Notes: generated by a model not told the origin, from the sequence alone. A stretch of DNA of 64,000 nucleotides from Hyphomicrobium zavarzinii ATCC 27496 (GCF_000383415.1 NZ_KB911261.1:1-64000), one strand, 5' to 3'. Shown: positions 44,544 to 53,283, numbered from the stretch's first letter. Translations and numbers: made by a program.

Positions 44544-45950
44544 CTAGAACTTGATGATGCCGCCAGCGGTGACGACGTCCAGATCTTCCAGGTTGAGATC
44601 GGTGACAGCGCCGCCGTTACCCGAGGAGCCGGCCTTGGTGGTGACGTCGGCCTCGTAGTGACGGTAGTACAGGTAGAGCTGCATGGCTGCCGCATCGAGA
44701 CCCTGCACCACGCCCAGGGTGTAGGACGTGAGTTCGGTGCCGAGGATGCGCGAGGTGCCGACGCCGTCCACCAGAACCTGGCGGCGAGCGTTCGAGCCAC
44801 CCTCGTTCTCGTAGTACTGACCGAAGATGGTGGTCTTGCCGAGATCGAAGAACTTCTTCTCGATGCCGGCCTCGAGCGACCAGAAGGTGCTCTCGTCATC
44901 GGCGCCGGTGACGCCCACGAAGCGGTTCGAACGCAGAATGAGCTCGTCGGTGGCGGTGCCGCCAGCGGCGTTCAGGAAGAGGCCGGTCGGCTCATGCACG
45001 ATGCTGATAGAGCCGCCGAACTGGTTGCACTCGGCATCCTTGCCGGTTCTTCCAACGACCTGCGAGGTCTGAGCCGAGCATTCGAAGCCAACGGCACCGG
45101 CGCTGGACTTCTGCTCGCTGTTCTCGCCGTAGGCGATGCCTGCAGCGACCTTCAGGTTGGCGAACTCGCCCTTATAGCGCAGGCCGATTTCCCAAGTGTC
45201 GTCCTCGCCCCAGCTCGCAGTACCGTGGAAGCCCGCGATTTCCGGGGTGTCGTACTTGACGAGGTTGTGGCGGCGGCCTTCACCCGGCTGATCGCCGTAG
45301 TCGCGGATCAGGCGGCGCCACGTGAAGAACGGGTTGCCCGTGCCGGCGTCGAGAAGGATGTTGCCGTTAGCCTGGCGCAGACCGAGGCCGAGACCGGTAT
45401 CCTCCTGATCCGAGAATTTGGCGATCGACGAGGTCTGCGTCTGGTTGATTTCCGTGATGCTCTCGCTGGCGCCGCCAGTCTGGCCGACCGAGACCTTACC
45501 GTAGGTCTTGCTGCCGATGTGCCAGTAGCTGTGACGGAGATCGAGGCCAGCGTCGACATCATCCTCGTCCTGCGTGAAGCGCTTGGAGCTCGCCGAGCGG
45601 ATGCCGATCTCGATGACGTAACCGGCCTTCCAGTCGCCCGTGATCTTCGCGTCGCCCTTGAAGCCGATGCGCGTGCGCGAGTTGTCGTTGGTGACCTGGT
45701 AGGCGTTGCTCTCGAAGCCGTCGTCCCAGTACATCACCGCCTCGTTCACCTGACCGTACATGGTCAGCGAAACCTTGCGGTTGCCCTTACGCGCGGTGGT
45801 TGCTTCCAGCTCGGCAATGCGCTCCTCGAGATCCGCGCAGCAATTGCCCCCGAGATCGGCAGCTTGGGCGGACGCACCCCCCAGCAGCAGATAGCCTGCC
45901 GCTGCGAGCAGCGACAGCCGTCCTGCCGACACCATGAAACCCCCAGTCAT
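44544..45950 (-). CDS. Outer-membrane porin, paralogue 2
   Basis: Second porin. The signal peptide (FMVSAGRLSLLAAAGYLLLG) ends at SAQA. The mature stub ADLGGNCCADLEERIAELEA and the strand KVSLTMYGQVNEAVMYWDDG are nearly identical to porin 1; the rest of the barrel is diverged and longer, ending IIKF. The frame is open to 45983. I take the ATG at about 45950 (MTGGFMVS) as the start because it gives a normal signal peptide; the exact start is uncertain. Probably a general diffusion channel in the outer membrane. Confidence 0.88.
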   Translation of the reverse strand: MTGGFMVSAGRLSLLAAAGYLLLGGASAQAADLGGNCCADLEERIAELEATTARKGNRKVSLTMYGQVNEAVMYWDDGFESNAYQVTNDNSRTRIGFKGDAKITGDWKAGYVIEIGIRSASSKRFTQDEDDVDAGLDLRHSYWHIGSKTYGKVSVGQTGGASESITEINQTQTSSIAKFSDQEDTGLGLGLRQANGNILLDAGTGNPFFTWRRLIRDYGDQPGEGRRHNLVKYDTPEIAGFHGTASWGEDDTWEIGLRYKGEFANLKVAAGIAYGENSEQKSSAGAVGFECSAQTSQVVGRTGKDAECNQFGGSISIVHEPTGLFLNAAGGTATDELILRSNRFVGVTGADDESTFWSLEAGIEKKFFDLGKTTIFGQYYENEGGSNARRQVLVDGVGTSRILGTELTSYTLGVVQGLDAAAMQLYLYYRHYEADVTTKAGSSGNGGAVTDLNLEDLDVVTAGGIIKF

Positions 45951-45983
45951 GCCCAACTCCTCATAAATTTCGCCGCGCCTCAT

Positions 45984-46301
45984 CTCTCAGGCACGAACTT
46001 CCGATCTTTGACCCTCCCCACGAAACGGACCTGGGCGAGCAATCTCCACTTGCCCAACCGCTGTGGACGGGCGGAGATAAACTCAAACTTTCCAATGGCG
46101 TAAGCGCAAAAGCCTTTGTGACAGTTTCACTACGAAGGCCCAGTGCCGGGCTCGCACCCGCCGGGTTTTTTACCTCGGTATTTTCGTGACACTTTTATTG
46201 CGGCATAAGGTTTTGCGCGGACACGGGATTGATTGTCATCATCGACATCGCGCCCAAAATGTAAGGTCGATGGTCGGTATTCTCGGGCTAGGAGAGGTCG
46301 G
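45984..46301. other. Divergent promoter region between porin 2 and UbiH-type gene
   Basis: About 318 bp, AT-enriched around 46080-46230 (for example ttgtgacagtttcacta and cgtgacacttttattg). Promoters for both directions are likely here. No gene is supported. Confidence 0.45.
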
Positions 46302-47567
46302 ATGAGGCGGCGTGTTACAGCGGCAGTCGTTGGCGGCGGACCGGCCGGAATCGCCACCGCGCTTTCGCTCGGAAGAGCCGGTGCCGACGTGGTGCTCGCG
46401 GCGCCTCCCCACCGCACGGAGGGCCAGGCGCCGGACAATCGCACCGCGGCACTGTTCGCGGGCTCCATCGAGCTTCTGAAGAACGTCGGCGCCTGGGAGA
46501 CCATCGCACCCCAGAGCGCGCCAATCACCGGCATCCGCATCATCGACGACACGGGCGCGCTGCTACGGGCCCCCGAGGTTGTGTTCACGGCATCCGAGGT
46601 GGGGCTCGATGTCTTCGGGTGGAATGTCCCGAACGGAGCGCTCGTCTCGGGTCTGCTGGCGGCTGCGGCGCAGCCCGGCAGCCGGGTCGCCCTCCATGCC
46701 ACCCAAGGCGTGGCGACGGTGACGCCGGGCGCCGAGACCATCTCCCTCACGACGCGGGAGGGCGATGAATTCGACGCCGCGCTGGTCGCGGGCGCCGACG
46801 GACGCAACTCGCTCTGCCGGACAGCCGCTGGCATCGAGACGCGAACGTGGCGCTATGAGCAGGCCGCAATCGCCACCTCGTTTCATCACACGCGGCCTCA
46901 CCGCAGTATCTCGACGGAGTTCCACCGGCCGGCCGGTCCGTTCACGACGGTGCCGCTCCCCGGTTTGCGGTCGAGCCTCGTCTGGGTCGAGCGGCCGGAC
47001 GAAGCCCAGCGCCTCGCTGCGCTCTCGGAAGCGGACTTCCGCGCAATCCTGGAGGAGCGCCTGCAGGGCCTCCTCGGAACCGTGGGCGAGATTGGACCTC
47101 GCGCCGTCTTCCCGCTCTCCGGCCTCACCGCGGAACGCTTCGGCCTCAACCGCGTGGCGCTGGTCGGGGAAGCGGGGCATGTCATCCCGCCGATTGGCGC
47201 GCAGGGGCTCAACCTCGGCTTCCGCGATGCCGCGACGCTCGCCGATTGCGTAGCGGATGCGCTCGCCCAAGGGCGCGATCCCGGCGGTGCCGCCACGCTG
47301 GACGCCTATAGCGCCCGGCGAAAACCGGATGTGTCGTCTCGCATCACCACGATCGACGTGCTGAACCGTTCGCTGATCTCGGATCTGGTGCCGGTTCATC
47401 TCGCGCGCGGACTTGGCATCGTCGCGCTGAAGGCGCTCGGCCCGCTCCGCCGCTTCGCCATCCGCGAAGGGCTCCAGCCCTCACGCGAGCTTCCGGCTTT
47501 GCTGTTGCCGGATGGCGCGAGGCTGCTCGCCCAACGCGCATCACCTTCCCATCATTCCGCCGCTTGA
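46302..47567 (+). CDS. UbiH/VisC-family FAD-dependent monooxygenase
   Basis: Class A flavin hydroxylase (421 residues) of the UbiH/UbiF/COQ6 family, probably acting on an aromatic ring in ubiquinone synthesis at the inner membrane. The FAD-binding GxGxxG appears as VVGGGPAGIATALSLGRAG (residues 8-26). The DG motif is VAGADGRNSLCR, and the GD-like motif RVALVGEAGHVIPPIGAQGLN shows the UbiH signature with Glu replacing the usual Asp. I chose the ATG at 46302, six bases after AGGAGAGG, over the longer frame from 46233. Which ring position it hydroxylates cannot be told from the sequence. Confidence 0.88.
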   Translation: MRRRVTAAVVGGGPAGIATALSLGRAGADVVLAAPPHRTEGQAPDNRTAALFAGSIELLKNVGAWETIAPQSAPITGIRIIDDTGALLRAPEVVFTASEVGLDVFGWNVPNGALVSGLLAAAAQPGSRVALHATQGVATVTPGAETISLTTREGDEFDAALVAGADGRNSLCRTAAGIETRTWRYEQAAIATSFHHTRPHRSISTEFHRPAGPFTTVPLPGLRSSLVWVERPDEAQRLAALSEADFRAILEERLQGLLGTVGEIGPRAVFPLSGLTAERFGLNRVALVGEAGHVIPPIGAQGLNLGFRDAATLADCVADALAQGRDPGGAATLDAYSARRKPDVSSRITTIDVLNRSLISDLVPVHLARGLGIVALKALGPLRRFAIREGLQPSRELPALLLPDGARLLAQRASPSHHSAA

Positions 47568-47643
47568 CGCGCTCCGCGCCAATTGGCACCCAGTCTAGGA
47601 TACGCCCAGCGCGCTCCTTGGAGCCAAGCTTTTCAGGACCTTG

Positions 47644-48567
47644 ATGTCTTCCAACCGCATCAGCTTCGGCCGCGATCTTCAGTTTCGCCTCGAATACGCC
47701 CTCCTCCGTCTCATCGTGGGACTGGTGAGGCTGTTGCCGCTCGAGACCGCGACCGCCCTCTCGGCCAAGGCGTGGCGGGTGCTGGCGCCCCGCATCAATC
47801 CCAAGCGCCACAAGCGGGCGCTTGCGAACCTCGCCATTGCGTTTCCCGACATGCCGGACGCGGAGCGCCAGCGAATTTGCATGGCGCATTGGGAAAACCT
47901 AGGCCGCGTGATGGCGGAGACGATGCAGATCGACCGTATCATCCAGGATCCCGCGCGCATCCGCATCGCTTCGGAACGCCTCTTCAGCCGCTACAAGAAC
48001 AAGCTCGGGCCCGCCATCGGCGTGTCGCTGCACATGGGCAACTGGGAGCTTTCGATCTGGCCGTTCGTGGAAGCGCGTGCCAATCCGGCCGCGGTCTATC
48101 GCTCGGTCAACAATCCCTACATCGACCGCTACCTCCGCTGGCAGCGCCGCAATCTCTATCCCGGCGGATTGTTCGGGCGCGGCAAGGTCGAGGGCGAGCA
48201 CGGCGACGACCAGAAGACCGCACGCATCCTCACCGACTTCGTCCGCAATGGCGGGCGCCTCGGCCTCGTGTGCGATCTCTACGACAGGACGGGGCTTCCG
48301 GTCCCCTTCTTCGGCCATGACGCGAAAACACAGGCGATCGGCGCCATGATCGCGCGGCGCGTGGGCAGCCGCGTGTGGATGTCGTGCTGCAAGCGCATCG
48401 GCACCTCCTCCAGGTTCGAGATCGAGATCAAGGAGCTGCGCGTCCCGCGCACCAAGAACATCGGCGAGGATGTCCGCTGGATCATGGTGGAGATGCAAAA
48501 GCAGTTCGAGATCTGGGTGCGCGAAGCCCCCGAGCAGTGGATGTGGTCCAACCGCCGCTGGAGCTGA
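47644..48567 (+). CDS. Lipid A biosynthesis acyltransferase (LpxL/HtrB family), paralogue 2
   Basis: Membrane-associated acyltransferase of 307 residues that should add a secondary acyl chain to lipid A. The catalytic H-x4-E motif is SLHMGNWELSIWP (His near 130), with YRSVNNPYIDRYLRWQ and NLYPGGLFGRGKVEGE. It closely resembles the protein at 20223-21116 in layout and motifs, but not enough to be a recent copy. The ATG at 47644 has AGGA upstream; an adjacent TTG at 47641 is possible. It lies 76 bp after the UbiH-type gene on the same strand. Confidence 0.88.
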   Translation: MSSNRISFGRDLQFRLEYALLRLIVGLVRLLPLETATALSAKAWRVLAPRINPKRHKRALANLAIAFPDMPDAERQRICMAHWENLGRVMAETMQIDRIIQDPARIRIASERLFSRYKNKLGPAIGVSLHMGNWELSIWPFVEARANPAAVYRSVNNPYIDRYLRWQRRNLYPGGLFGRGKVEGEHGDDQKTARILTDFVRNGGRLGLVCDLYDRTGLPVPFFGHDAKTQAIGAMIARRVGSRVWMSCCKRIGTSSRFEIEIKELRVPRTKNIGEDVRWIMVEMQKQFEIWVREAPEQWMWSNRRWS

Positions 48568-48755
48568 GGCCGCGGGCTGCCGCCGCCCCAGGGCATCACG
48601 GGATCATTGGTAACCCTCACCGGAATACTCGGCACTCCACCTCGCGCTTCATCACAAGGCCGTGTCGCCGCGGCAAAGCCGATTGCCCCCTCGCCCCGCC
48701 CAGCCTCTAATGGCCGCCCTGTATCGTACACCAGCGGGCTCGGCAGACAGCGACA

Positions 48756-49463
48756 GTGCGGCGGCATCTTCAAACGATCACGGCGATCGCGCTTCTCTGC
48801 GGATCGCCTCAGGCCCTTGCGGCCGACGACAAAAAGCCGTCGTGCGTGGACGACGCCATGCTGGTGTTCGACGCATCGGGATCGATGGCCGCCACGGACT
48901 TCCCCGACGGCGCGCCCTCGCGCATGGATCGCGTGCGCCAGGCGCTCGTCAAAGTCCTGCCCGCCGCCTCGCGCGCGCGGAGGCTCGGCCTCGTGGTCTA
49001 CGGGCCGGGGCGGAATTTCGACACCTGCAAGAACGTGGATCTGCGGCTTGCGCCTTCGCCGAACGCGGGCGAGCGCATCATGAAGGAGATCGACAAACTG
49101 CGTCCGCAGGGGCGCACCGCGTTGACGACCTCGGTGCGGCAGGCCGCGGCCCTGCTCCAGCACGGCAACAAGCCCGCAGTGATCGTTGCGCTCACAGACG
49201 GCGAAGACACTTGCGGGGGTGACGCGTGCGCGCTGGCGCGCGAACTCAAATTGCAGCATCCCTCGATTACCGTGCACGTTATCGGATGGAGGCTCAAGCC
49301 GATGACAGGCCCGGCACCGGCGTTCATCGAGCGTTGCCTCGCAGACGAGACCGGGGGCATCTATGCGACGGCCGACACGACCGACCAGCTCGCCTCCGCT
49401 CTTTCGGAGACGCTCGGATGCCCGGCGACGGCCTCCGTCGCGCCAGCTTCACGCCTGCGCTAA
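48756..49463 (+). CDS. Exported von Willebrand factor A (VWA) domain protein
   Basis: Periplasmic or secreted VWA protein of 235 residues. A signal peptide (TITAIALLCGSPQALAA) precedes the domain. The MIDAS metal site is complete: DASGSM (near residue 39), Thr in GRTALTTSV, and Asp in LTDGEDTCGG. Four or more Cys suggest disulfides. Such proteins bind ligands through a divalent metal; the partner is unknown. The start is GTG (48756) with only a weak ribosome site, so the start is moderately sure. Confidence 0.82.
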   Translation: MRRHLQTITAIALLCGSPQALAADDKKPSCVDDAMLVFDASGSMAATDFPDGAPSRMDRVRQALVKVLPAASRARRLGLVVYGPGRNFDTCKNVDLRLAPSPNAGERIMKEIDKLRPQGRTALTTSVRQAAALLQHGNKPAVIVALTDGEDTCGGDACALARELKLQHPSITVHVIGWRLKPMTGPAPAFIERCLADETGGIYATADTTDQLASALSETLGCPATASVAPASRLR

Positions 49464-49541
49464 GACGTCCACTAGGTCGTTAACCTTTCGTAAACCGTTT
49501 CCGGCAAGAGTTCCTTAATCTTGCTGCTTCGGTCTCGTGCG

Positions 49542-50042
49542 ATGTCCGATCTCAACAGCCTTCCGCCGACACTCACATCCTCGCTCAACGATGCGCGCAA
49601 CGATACGGGGCGCGTGGCGTTCTGCGGGCCTTATGTGCTGTCGGCGATCACGGGCTATCCGATCAGCAAGGTCGAGATGGCTGTGAATGCCTATCGAAAG
49701 CTTCCGGCGGATCTGCAGTATCGCGTCAAGGGCACCTATGCCGACGAAGTGGAAGGCGCGCTCGCCGTCTACGGCTTTCAGATGGTGCTCAAAGAAACCT
49801 ACATGCATCTGGAGCGCAAGAAGCGCCCCACCGTGTGGACGTGGATGCAGAAGCCGCGCAACGCCTGGGCGCACTACATCCTGGCGATCCACAAAGGCAA
49901 GGAAGGCCACTGGATCCTGATCAAGGGCGTGAAGATGTGCGACACCTTCACTGAAGGGCGCTGGACTTTCGTGGTGGATGGCCCGCACAGGGGCGCTCGC
50001 ATCATGGAAGTGTTCGAGGTGCGAAAGTCTCTCGAGCTGTAA
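49542..50042 (+). CDS. Hypothetical protein with papain-like Cys/His signature
   Basis: A 166-residue soluble protein that I cannot assign to a named family. The segment GRVAFCGPYVLSAITGYP (Cys 28) followed by GKEGHWILIKGVKMCDTF (His 123, Asp 134) has the order and spacing of a papain-like or C39-like cysteine hydrolase: Cys at the start of a helix (CGP-x-x-L-S-A), then His and Asp/Asn on strands. No signal peptide is present. I prefer the ATG at 49542 (MSDLNSLPPT) over an upstream TTG (49521). Activity is an inference from the pattern only. Confidence 0.7.
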   Translation: MSDLNSLPPTLTSSLNDARNDTGRVAFCGPYVLSAITGYPISKVEMAVNAYRKLPADLQYRVKGTYADEVEGALAVYGFQMVLKETYMHLERKKRPTVWTWMQKPRNAWAHYILAIHKGKEGHWILIKGVKMCDTFTEGRWTFVVDGPHRGARIMEVFEVRKSLEL

Positions 50043-50116
50043 CGCCGGGGACAGCCGGCTCTCTGCCGTTCCTGCTCCTACTCGGGGTCGAGGGATCGCA
50101 TGAATGGGCTGGCAGC

Positions 50117-50869
50117 ATGACGCCGGAACTGAGGCACATCGTCGATGACGCGTACCGCGTGTTCAGCGGCTACGAGCTGCAGCGGACGCTCACCGTATGC
50201 CACTGCAATTGCTGCATGACGGAGGAGACGGAGCGCGAGCTGATCCGCACGCCCTTGCGCAAGATCTCGTCTCATCTTCTGGCCGAATACACCAACTCCG
50301 CCCACGACTGGGACGACGGTCCGGTGGCGTGCCAGATGCGCTATTTTCTTCCCCGCTACTTCGAGCTTCTCGCTGAGGACGACCCTCCTGACAGCATGGG
50401 CGTGGACATCTGCCTGCGCCGTATGGGGAACGCTGGGTGGCGTGCGAAATGGCCGAGCGAAGAAGTGGATCTCATCGACGCCTTCTTCGATGCCCTGATG
50501 GTCGCGAGCCTTTCGCGCCTCGATCTTTCGCTCTGGCCGGCCGGCTGGCGGCTCTCTTTCGATCTCACCGACGTGCTCACGCTGGTCGTAACGGCCGCCG
50601 GAGATCTCGGCCGTGTGCTTGCCGTATGGGACAAAGCGGAAAGTCCGGGCGCCGCGGTCCATATGGCGGCATTGCGCGACCGCCTGCTGGTATCCGGCGG
50701 GCGGACCTATCTGCATTCCGCCTATCTCGAGAGAAGCCACGACCGGGAGGCCGACATGATCGGCGCCTTCCTCACGCGACCCGAAGTGAACCAGCGGATC
50801 GAGGTTGCGTTTTTCGAAATCGAAGACCCACGCCTGCAGAAGATCCTCTCCGACGGTATGCTAAGCTGA
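50117..50869 (+). CDS. Conserved hypothetical protein with N-terminal CHCNCC cluster
   Basis: A 250-residue protein. Near the N-terminus TVCHCNCCMTEETERELIRT gives a dense Cys/His cluster suggestive of a metal site, followed by LRKISSHLLAEYTNSAHDW and RYFLPRYFELLAEDD. I recall a conserved family with this layout, but no function. There is no signal peptide or membrane segment. The gene is separated by 74 bp from the papain-like gene and by about 28 bp from the next gene on the same strand, so a small operon is possible. Confidence 0.75.
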   Translation: MTPELRHIVDDAYRVFSGYELQRTLTVCHCNCCMTEETERELIRTPLRKISSHLLAEYTNSAHDWDDGPVACQMRYFLPRYFELLAEDDPPDSMGVDICLRRMGNAGWRAKWPSEEVDLIDAFFDALMVASLSRLDLSLWPAGWRLSFDLTDVLTLVVTAAGDLGRVLAVWDKAESPGAAVHMAALRDRLLVSGGRTYLHSAYLERSHDREADMIGAFLTRPEVNQRIEVAFFEIEDPRLQKILSDGMLS

Positions 50870-50897
50870 CACCCCTCCGGCCATGGAGCGATACGCG

Positions 50898-51368
50898 ATG
50901 ACCCTTTCCCTGCGACACCATCTGATCGGCCTTGCATCCCTTGTCCTCTGTGCCGTCGTCACCACGAGCGCGGCCCTGGCTGGCGGAAGCGATCCGCAGG
51001 TGGTCCTGGACGAGATCTACGGGCAGGTCGCGGAAATGTGTGGCGGAGACGGACAAGGCGCGGCTTACGATTTCGAGGCCATCGCGAACACCTACTTCAC
51101 ACCAGGACTTGCGAAGAAGGTCTCGAAGGCCGCCGAAAACGGTGATCTCGACTTCGACGTGCTGGTGGACGGGCAGGACTGCAAGGTCAGCGACCTGCAG
51201 CTTGCGATCGTCGACGGGGCAGCAAATAGCGCGACCGGGCGGGCGACGTTCAAGAACTTCGACGAGCCGAGAACGGTCGATCTGAAAATGGTGAAATCCG
51301 GAAGCTCTTGGCAGGTCGCCGACATCGTCTATGGACATCGTGCCTTCTCGCTGAAGGCGGCGTTCTAG
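50898..51368 (+). CDS. Small exported protein (DUF3828-like)
   Basis: A 156-residue exported protein. After a signal peptide (IGLASLVLCAVVTTSAALAG) comes a domain with VLDEIYGQVAEMCGGDGQGA, DFDVLVDGQDCKVSDLQ and GSSWQVADIVYGHRAFSLK. This resembles the DUF3828/NTF2-like fold found in small periplasmic proteins. The two Cys could be disulfide-bonded. I take the ATG at 50898, since GGAG lies 9 nt before it; an in-frame ATG at 50883 would add five residues. Function unknown. It converges on the AraC-type gene. Confidence 0.75.
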   Translation: MTLSLRHHLIGLASLVLCAVVTTSAALAGGSDPQVVLDEIYGQVAEMCGGDGQGAAYDFEAIANTYFTPGLAKKVSKAAENGDLDFDVLVDGQDCKVSDLQLAIVDGAANSATGRATFKNFDEPRTVDLKMVKSGSSWQVADIVYGHRAFSLKAAF

Positions 51369-51386
51369 CCTGCTCTGGCCGGCTAG

Positions 51387-52403
51387 TCACGCGGCGCCTG
51401 CGGCCGTCTCCCTGTAGACGCTCGGCGCGACGCCTGCCCATCGGCGGAATGCGCGCGTGAAGTGCGCCGCATCCGCATAGCCCAATCGGAATGCGATCTC
51501 CGTGACCGGCAGGATATCCTCGGCAAGCAGTGTCCTCGCATGCCGGAACAACGTCTCCTCGACAAGGCCGTTGAAGGTCTTGCCGTGGGCATTCAAGTGG
51601 CGCTGCAGGGTGCGGCGCGTCGTGCCGAGCTTTGCGGCGACCCAATCGATACGCGGATAGCCTTCGTGCAGTGCAAGCTCCGTTACGGCCGCGAGCGCGG
51701 CAAGCGTATCGCCGTTCTCCGGCACCGGCGGCTCGTGGGCCGCATTTTCCGGCGTGGATCCGGGCACGGGACGGAATGCTCCCCGGTCGAGCAACGCCGC
51801 GTCGAACACGATCGACGACATGGCGTGGCCATTCGAGACGTTGGTGCCGAAAATGCGCTCGAGCTCTCCGCGCGGCTCGCCCGACGGCAGCGCCGTCATC
51901 ACGACGTCCGGGCGCCATTTGCTGCCGGCATACACACGGACTAGGTCCATCATGTATCCGACGCCAAGCAGCTCGTTGTGATGGCGCCCGTCAGTCTCGG
52001 GCTCGACAAACTCGATAGACCAGCGGATGGCGCCTGCCTCACGCGCCACATGAAGGTTCGTCGAGGTCTGCAGCATGGTCGCGAGCCCCGCCTCCGCGCG
52101 CTTCATGGCGTTGCGCAACGTATCCGCGGAACAGACCCAGGCACCGTAAGCGCTGAGCCCGGGACTACTCACGGCTTGGCCCAGGCGCGCGCCGAAATAG
52201 GCGTCGCCCGTTTCGCGCGCGGATCGCTCAAGCAGCCGGAACTGCTCCCGCAGCGGCACGATGATCTCGGGTTGCTCCAGAAGCGCGAACGGCAGGTCGA
52301 CATCCCGGAGCACGCGGGCGATGGATCCGCCGTGCCGTTCCATGAACTCTGAGATCGGCCCCAGGGAGCTGGCCCGGGTGACACCGGAAATTCGGGCGGC
52401 CAT
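51387..52403 (-). CDS. AraC-family transcriptional regulator (OruR/arabinose-binding-like N-terminus)
   Basis: A 338-residue regulator. The N-terminal ligand domain of about 200 residues matches the Arabinose_bd/OruR-type sensor (ARLGQAVSSPGLSAYGAW). The C-terminal AraC helix-turn-helix pair spans about 245-335: PRIDWVAAKLGTTRRTLQRH and ILPVTEIAFRLGYADAAHFT, ending RAFRRWAGVAPSVYR. It is divergent from the cupin gene at 52559, with a 155-bp shared region that contains inverted and direct repeats, so it probably controls that gene and itself. The inducer is unknown. Confidence 0.92.
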   Translation of the reverse strand: MAARISGVTRASSLGPISEFMERHGGSIARVLRDVDLPFALLEQPEIIVPLREQFRLLERSARETGDAYFGARLGQAVSSPGLSAYGAWVCSADTLRNAMKRAEAGLATMLQTSTNLHVAREAGAIRWSIEFVEPETDGRHHNELLGVGYMMDLVRVYAGSKWRPDVVMTALPSGEPRGELERIFGTNVSNGHAMSSIVFDAALLDRGAFRPVPGSTPENAAHEPPVPENGDTLAALAAVTELALHEGYPRIDWVAAKLGTTRRTLQRHLNAHGKTFNGLVEETLFRHARTLLAEDILPVTEIAFRLGYADAAHFTRAFRRWAGVAPSVYRETAAGAA

Positions 52404-52419
52404 GGCTCTCGCGATGCTC

Positions 52420-52485
52420 TGGCGTTACGTGACTGTGGCACAAAATGGCAAGCGGCCTACCACGGAACAAGTCACGTTGGCGTTA
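52420..52485. promoter_or_regulatory. Repeat cluster in the AraC/cupin divergent region, possible operator
   Basis: A perfect 8-bp inverted repeat ACGTGACT (52427-52434) / AGTCACGT (52470-52477), bracketed by the direct repeat TGGCGTTA (52420-52427 and 52478-52485). The arrangement fits a two-site binding region for the divergent AraC-type regulator. Confidence 0.4.
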
Positions 52486-52558
52486 TGGAGATCACTCCTC
52501 TGCGGAGCGGGTAGACGCCCGGCCGCAGCCAATAATGGATACATTTTAGAGGAACCCG

Positions 52559-53014
52559 ATGAGCACGCTTCCCTTCGACACCCGCAACATCCGCTGGAAC
52601 ACCATCGACGGCTTCGACCACGTTGCCTTTCATGTCTGCGCTGTCGACGAGGACAAGCGGATCGTCGACATCCTGTTCAAGTTCGACGCGCACGCGAAAA
52701 TCGTGCGGCACCGGCATCGCGCGGACTACATCACGCTCGTGCTCCAGGGGGAGCTGCGCATCTATCGCGCCAACGGCGAGCTAAAAGAGGTTCGGCCGGT
52801 CGGCAGCTACGTGACCGGAAAGGCGGATGGCGAGCCGCATACGGAGGGCGGCGGAGACCAGGACGTCATCGTCTTCTTCAGCAACCGAAACGTCGACAAC
52901 GTCGTCTACGAAATCCTGGACGAGAGCCTCAATATCGTGACCACGTTCGGCGTGGCGGAGTTCAAGGCGCTTTTCGATCAGCAGACGCCTCAGCCTTCGA
53001 CGCTGGTCGCCTAG
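52559..53014 (+). CDS. Cupin-domain protein
   Basis: Single-domain cupin (151 residues). The first motif region contains KIVRHRHRADYITLVLQGEL (His ligands) and the second PVGSYVTGKADGEPHTEGGG, typical of a metal-binding RmlC-like barrel. Many such proteins are small-molecule oxygenases or isomerases. The ribosome site AGAGGAA lies about 7 nt before the ATG. The divergent AraC-type regulator suggests inducible expression. Substrate unknown. Confidence 0.82.
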   Translation: MSTLPFDTRNIRWNTIDGFDHVAFHVCAVDEDKRIVDILFKFDAHAKIVRHRHRADYITLVLQGELRIYRANGELKEVRPVGSYVTGKADGEPHTEGGGDQDVIVFFSNRNVDNVVYEILDESLNIVTTFGVAEFKALFDQQTPQPSTLVA

Positions 53015-53066
53015 CGCACCTTGGCTCTTTGCAGAGGCAGCGGTGCGGGATGCGGCGGGCATGTCC

Positions 53067-53093
53067 GGATCCCGGCCTCCGCAGGGATGACGG
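53067..53093. repeat. REP-like intergenic palindrome
   Basis: The complementary strand reads CCGTCATCCCTGCGGAGGCC then GGGATCC, a degenerate copy of the CGTCATCCCCGCGGAGGCGGGGATCC-type interspersed palindrome common in alphaproteobacterial intergenic DNA. ATCCC (53069-53073) pairs with GGGAT (53084-53088). A second degenerate piece (actccggcgaaggccc) lies at about 53131-53146. Confidence 0.55.
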
Positions 53094-53230
53094 GAATGTG
53101 TGGAGACCGAAGGCCTGCAAACTGACGTTACTCCGGCGAAGGCCCGCGCCAGATACGTCACCGCTTCGGAGCCGTCCCTGCCACGCGCTGTTCGTCGTGG
53201 CCTCTCGCTTCTTCGTCAGCGCAAAAGAAA

Positions 53231-53255
53231 CGGCCCCGCGCATTGCACGGGGCCG
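53231..53255 (-). terminator. Terminator of the ribosomal/rpoA cluster
   Basis: CGGCCCCG-cgcattgca-CGGGGCCG, a perfect 8-bp GC stem, followed on the minus strand by TTTCTTTTGC. It lies about 30 bp after the rplQ stop and closes the whole ribosomal cluster. Confidence 0.9.
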
Positions 53256-53283
53256 TTCGAATTTCTTGGTTACAGGCGCCGGC

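Noticed and set aside
42870-46103. Two long plus-strand frames (42870-44360 and 44442-46103) opposite the porins
   Set aside because: Shadows of the two porin genes, which have signal peptides, C-terminal Phe and terminators.
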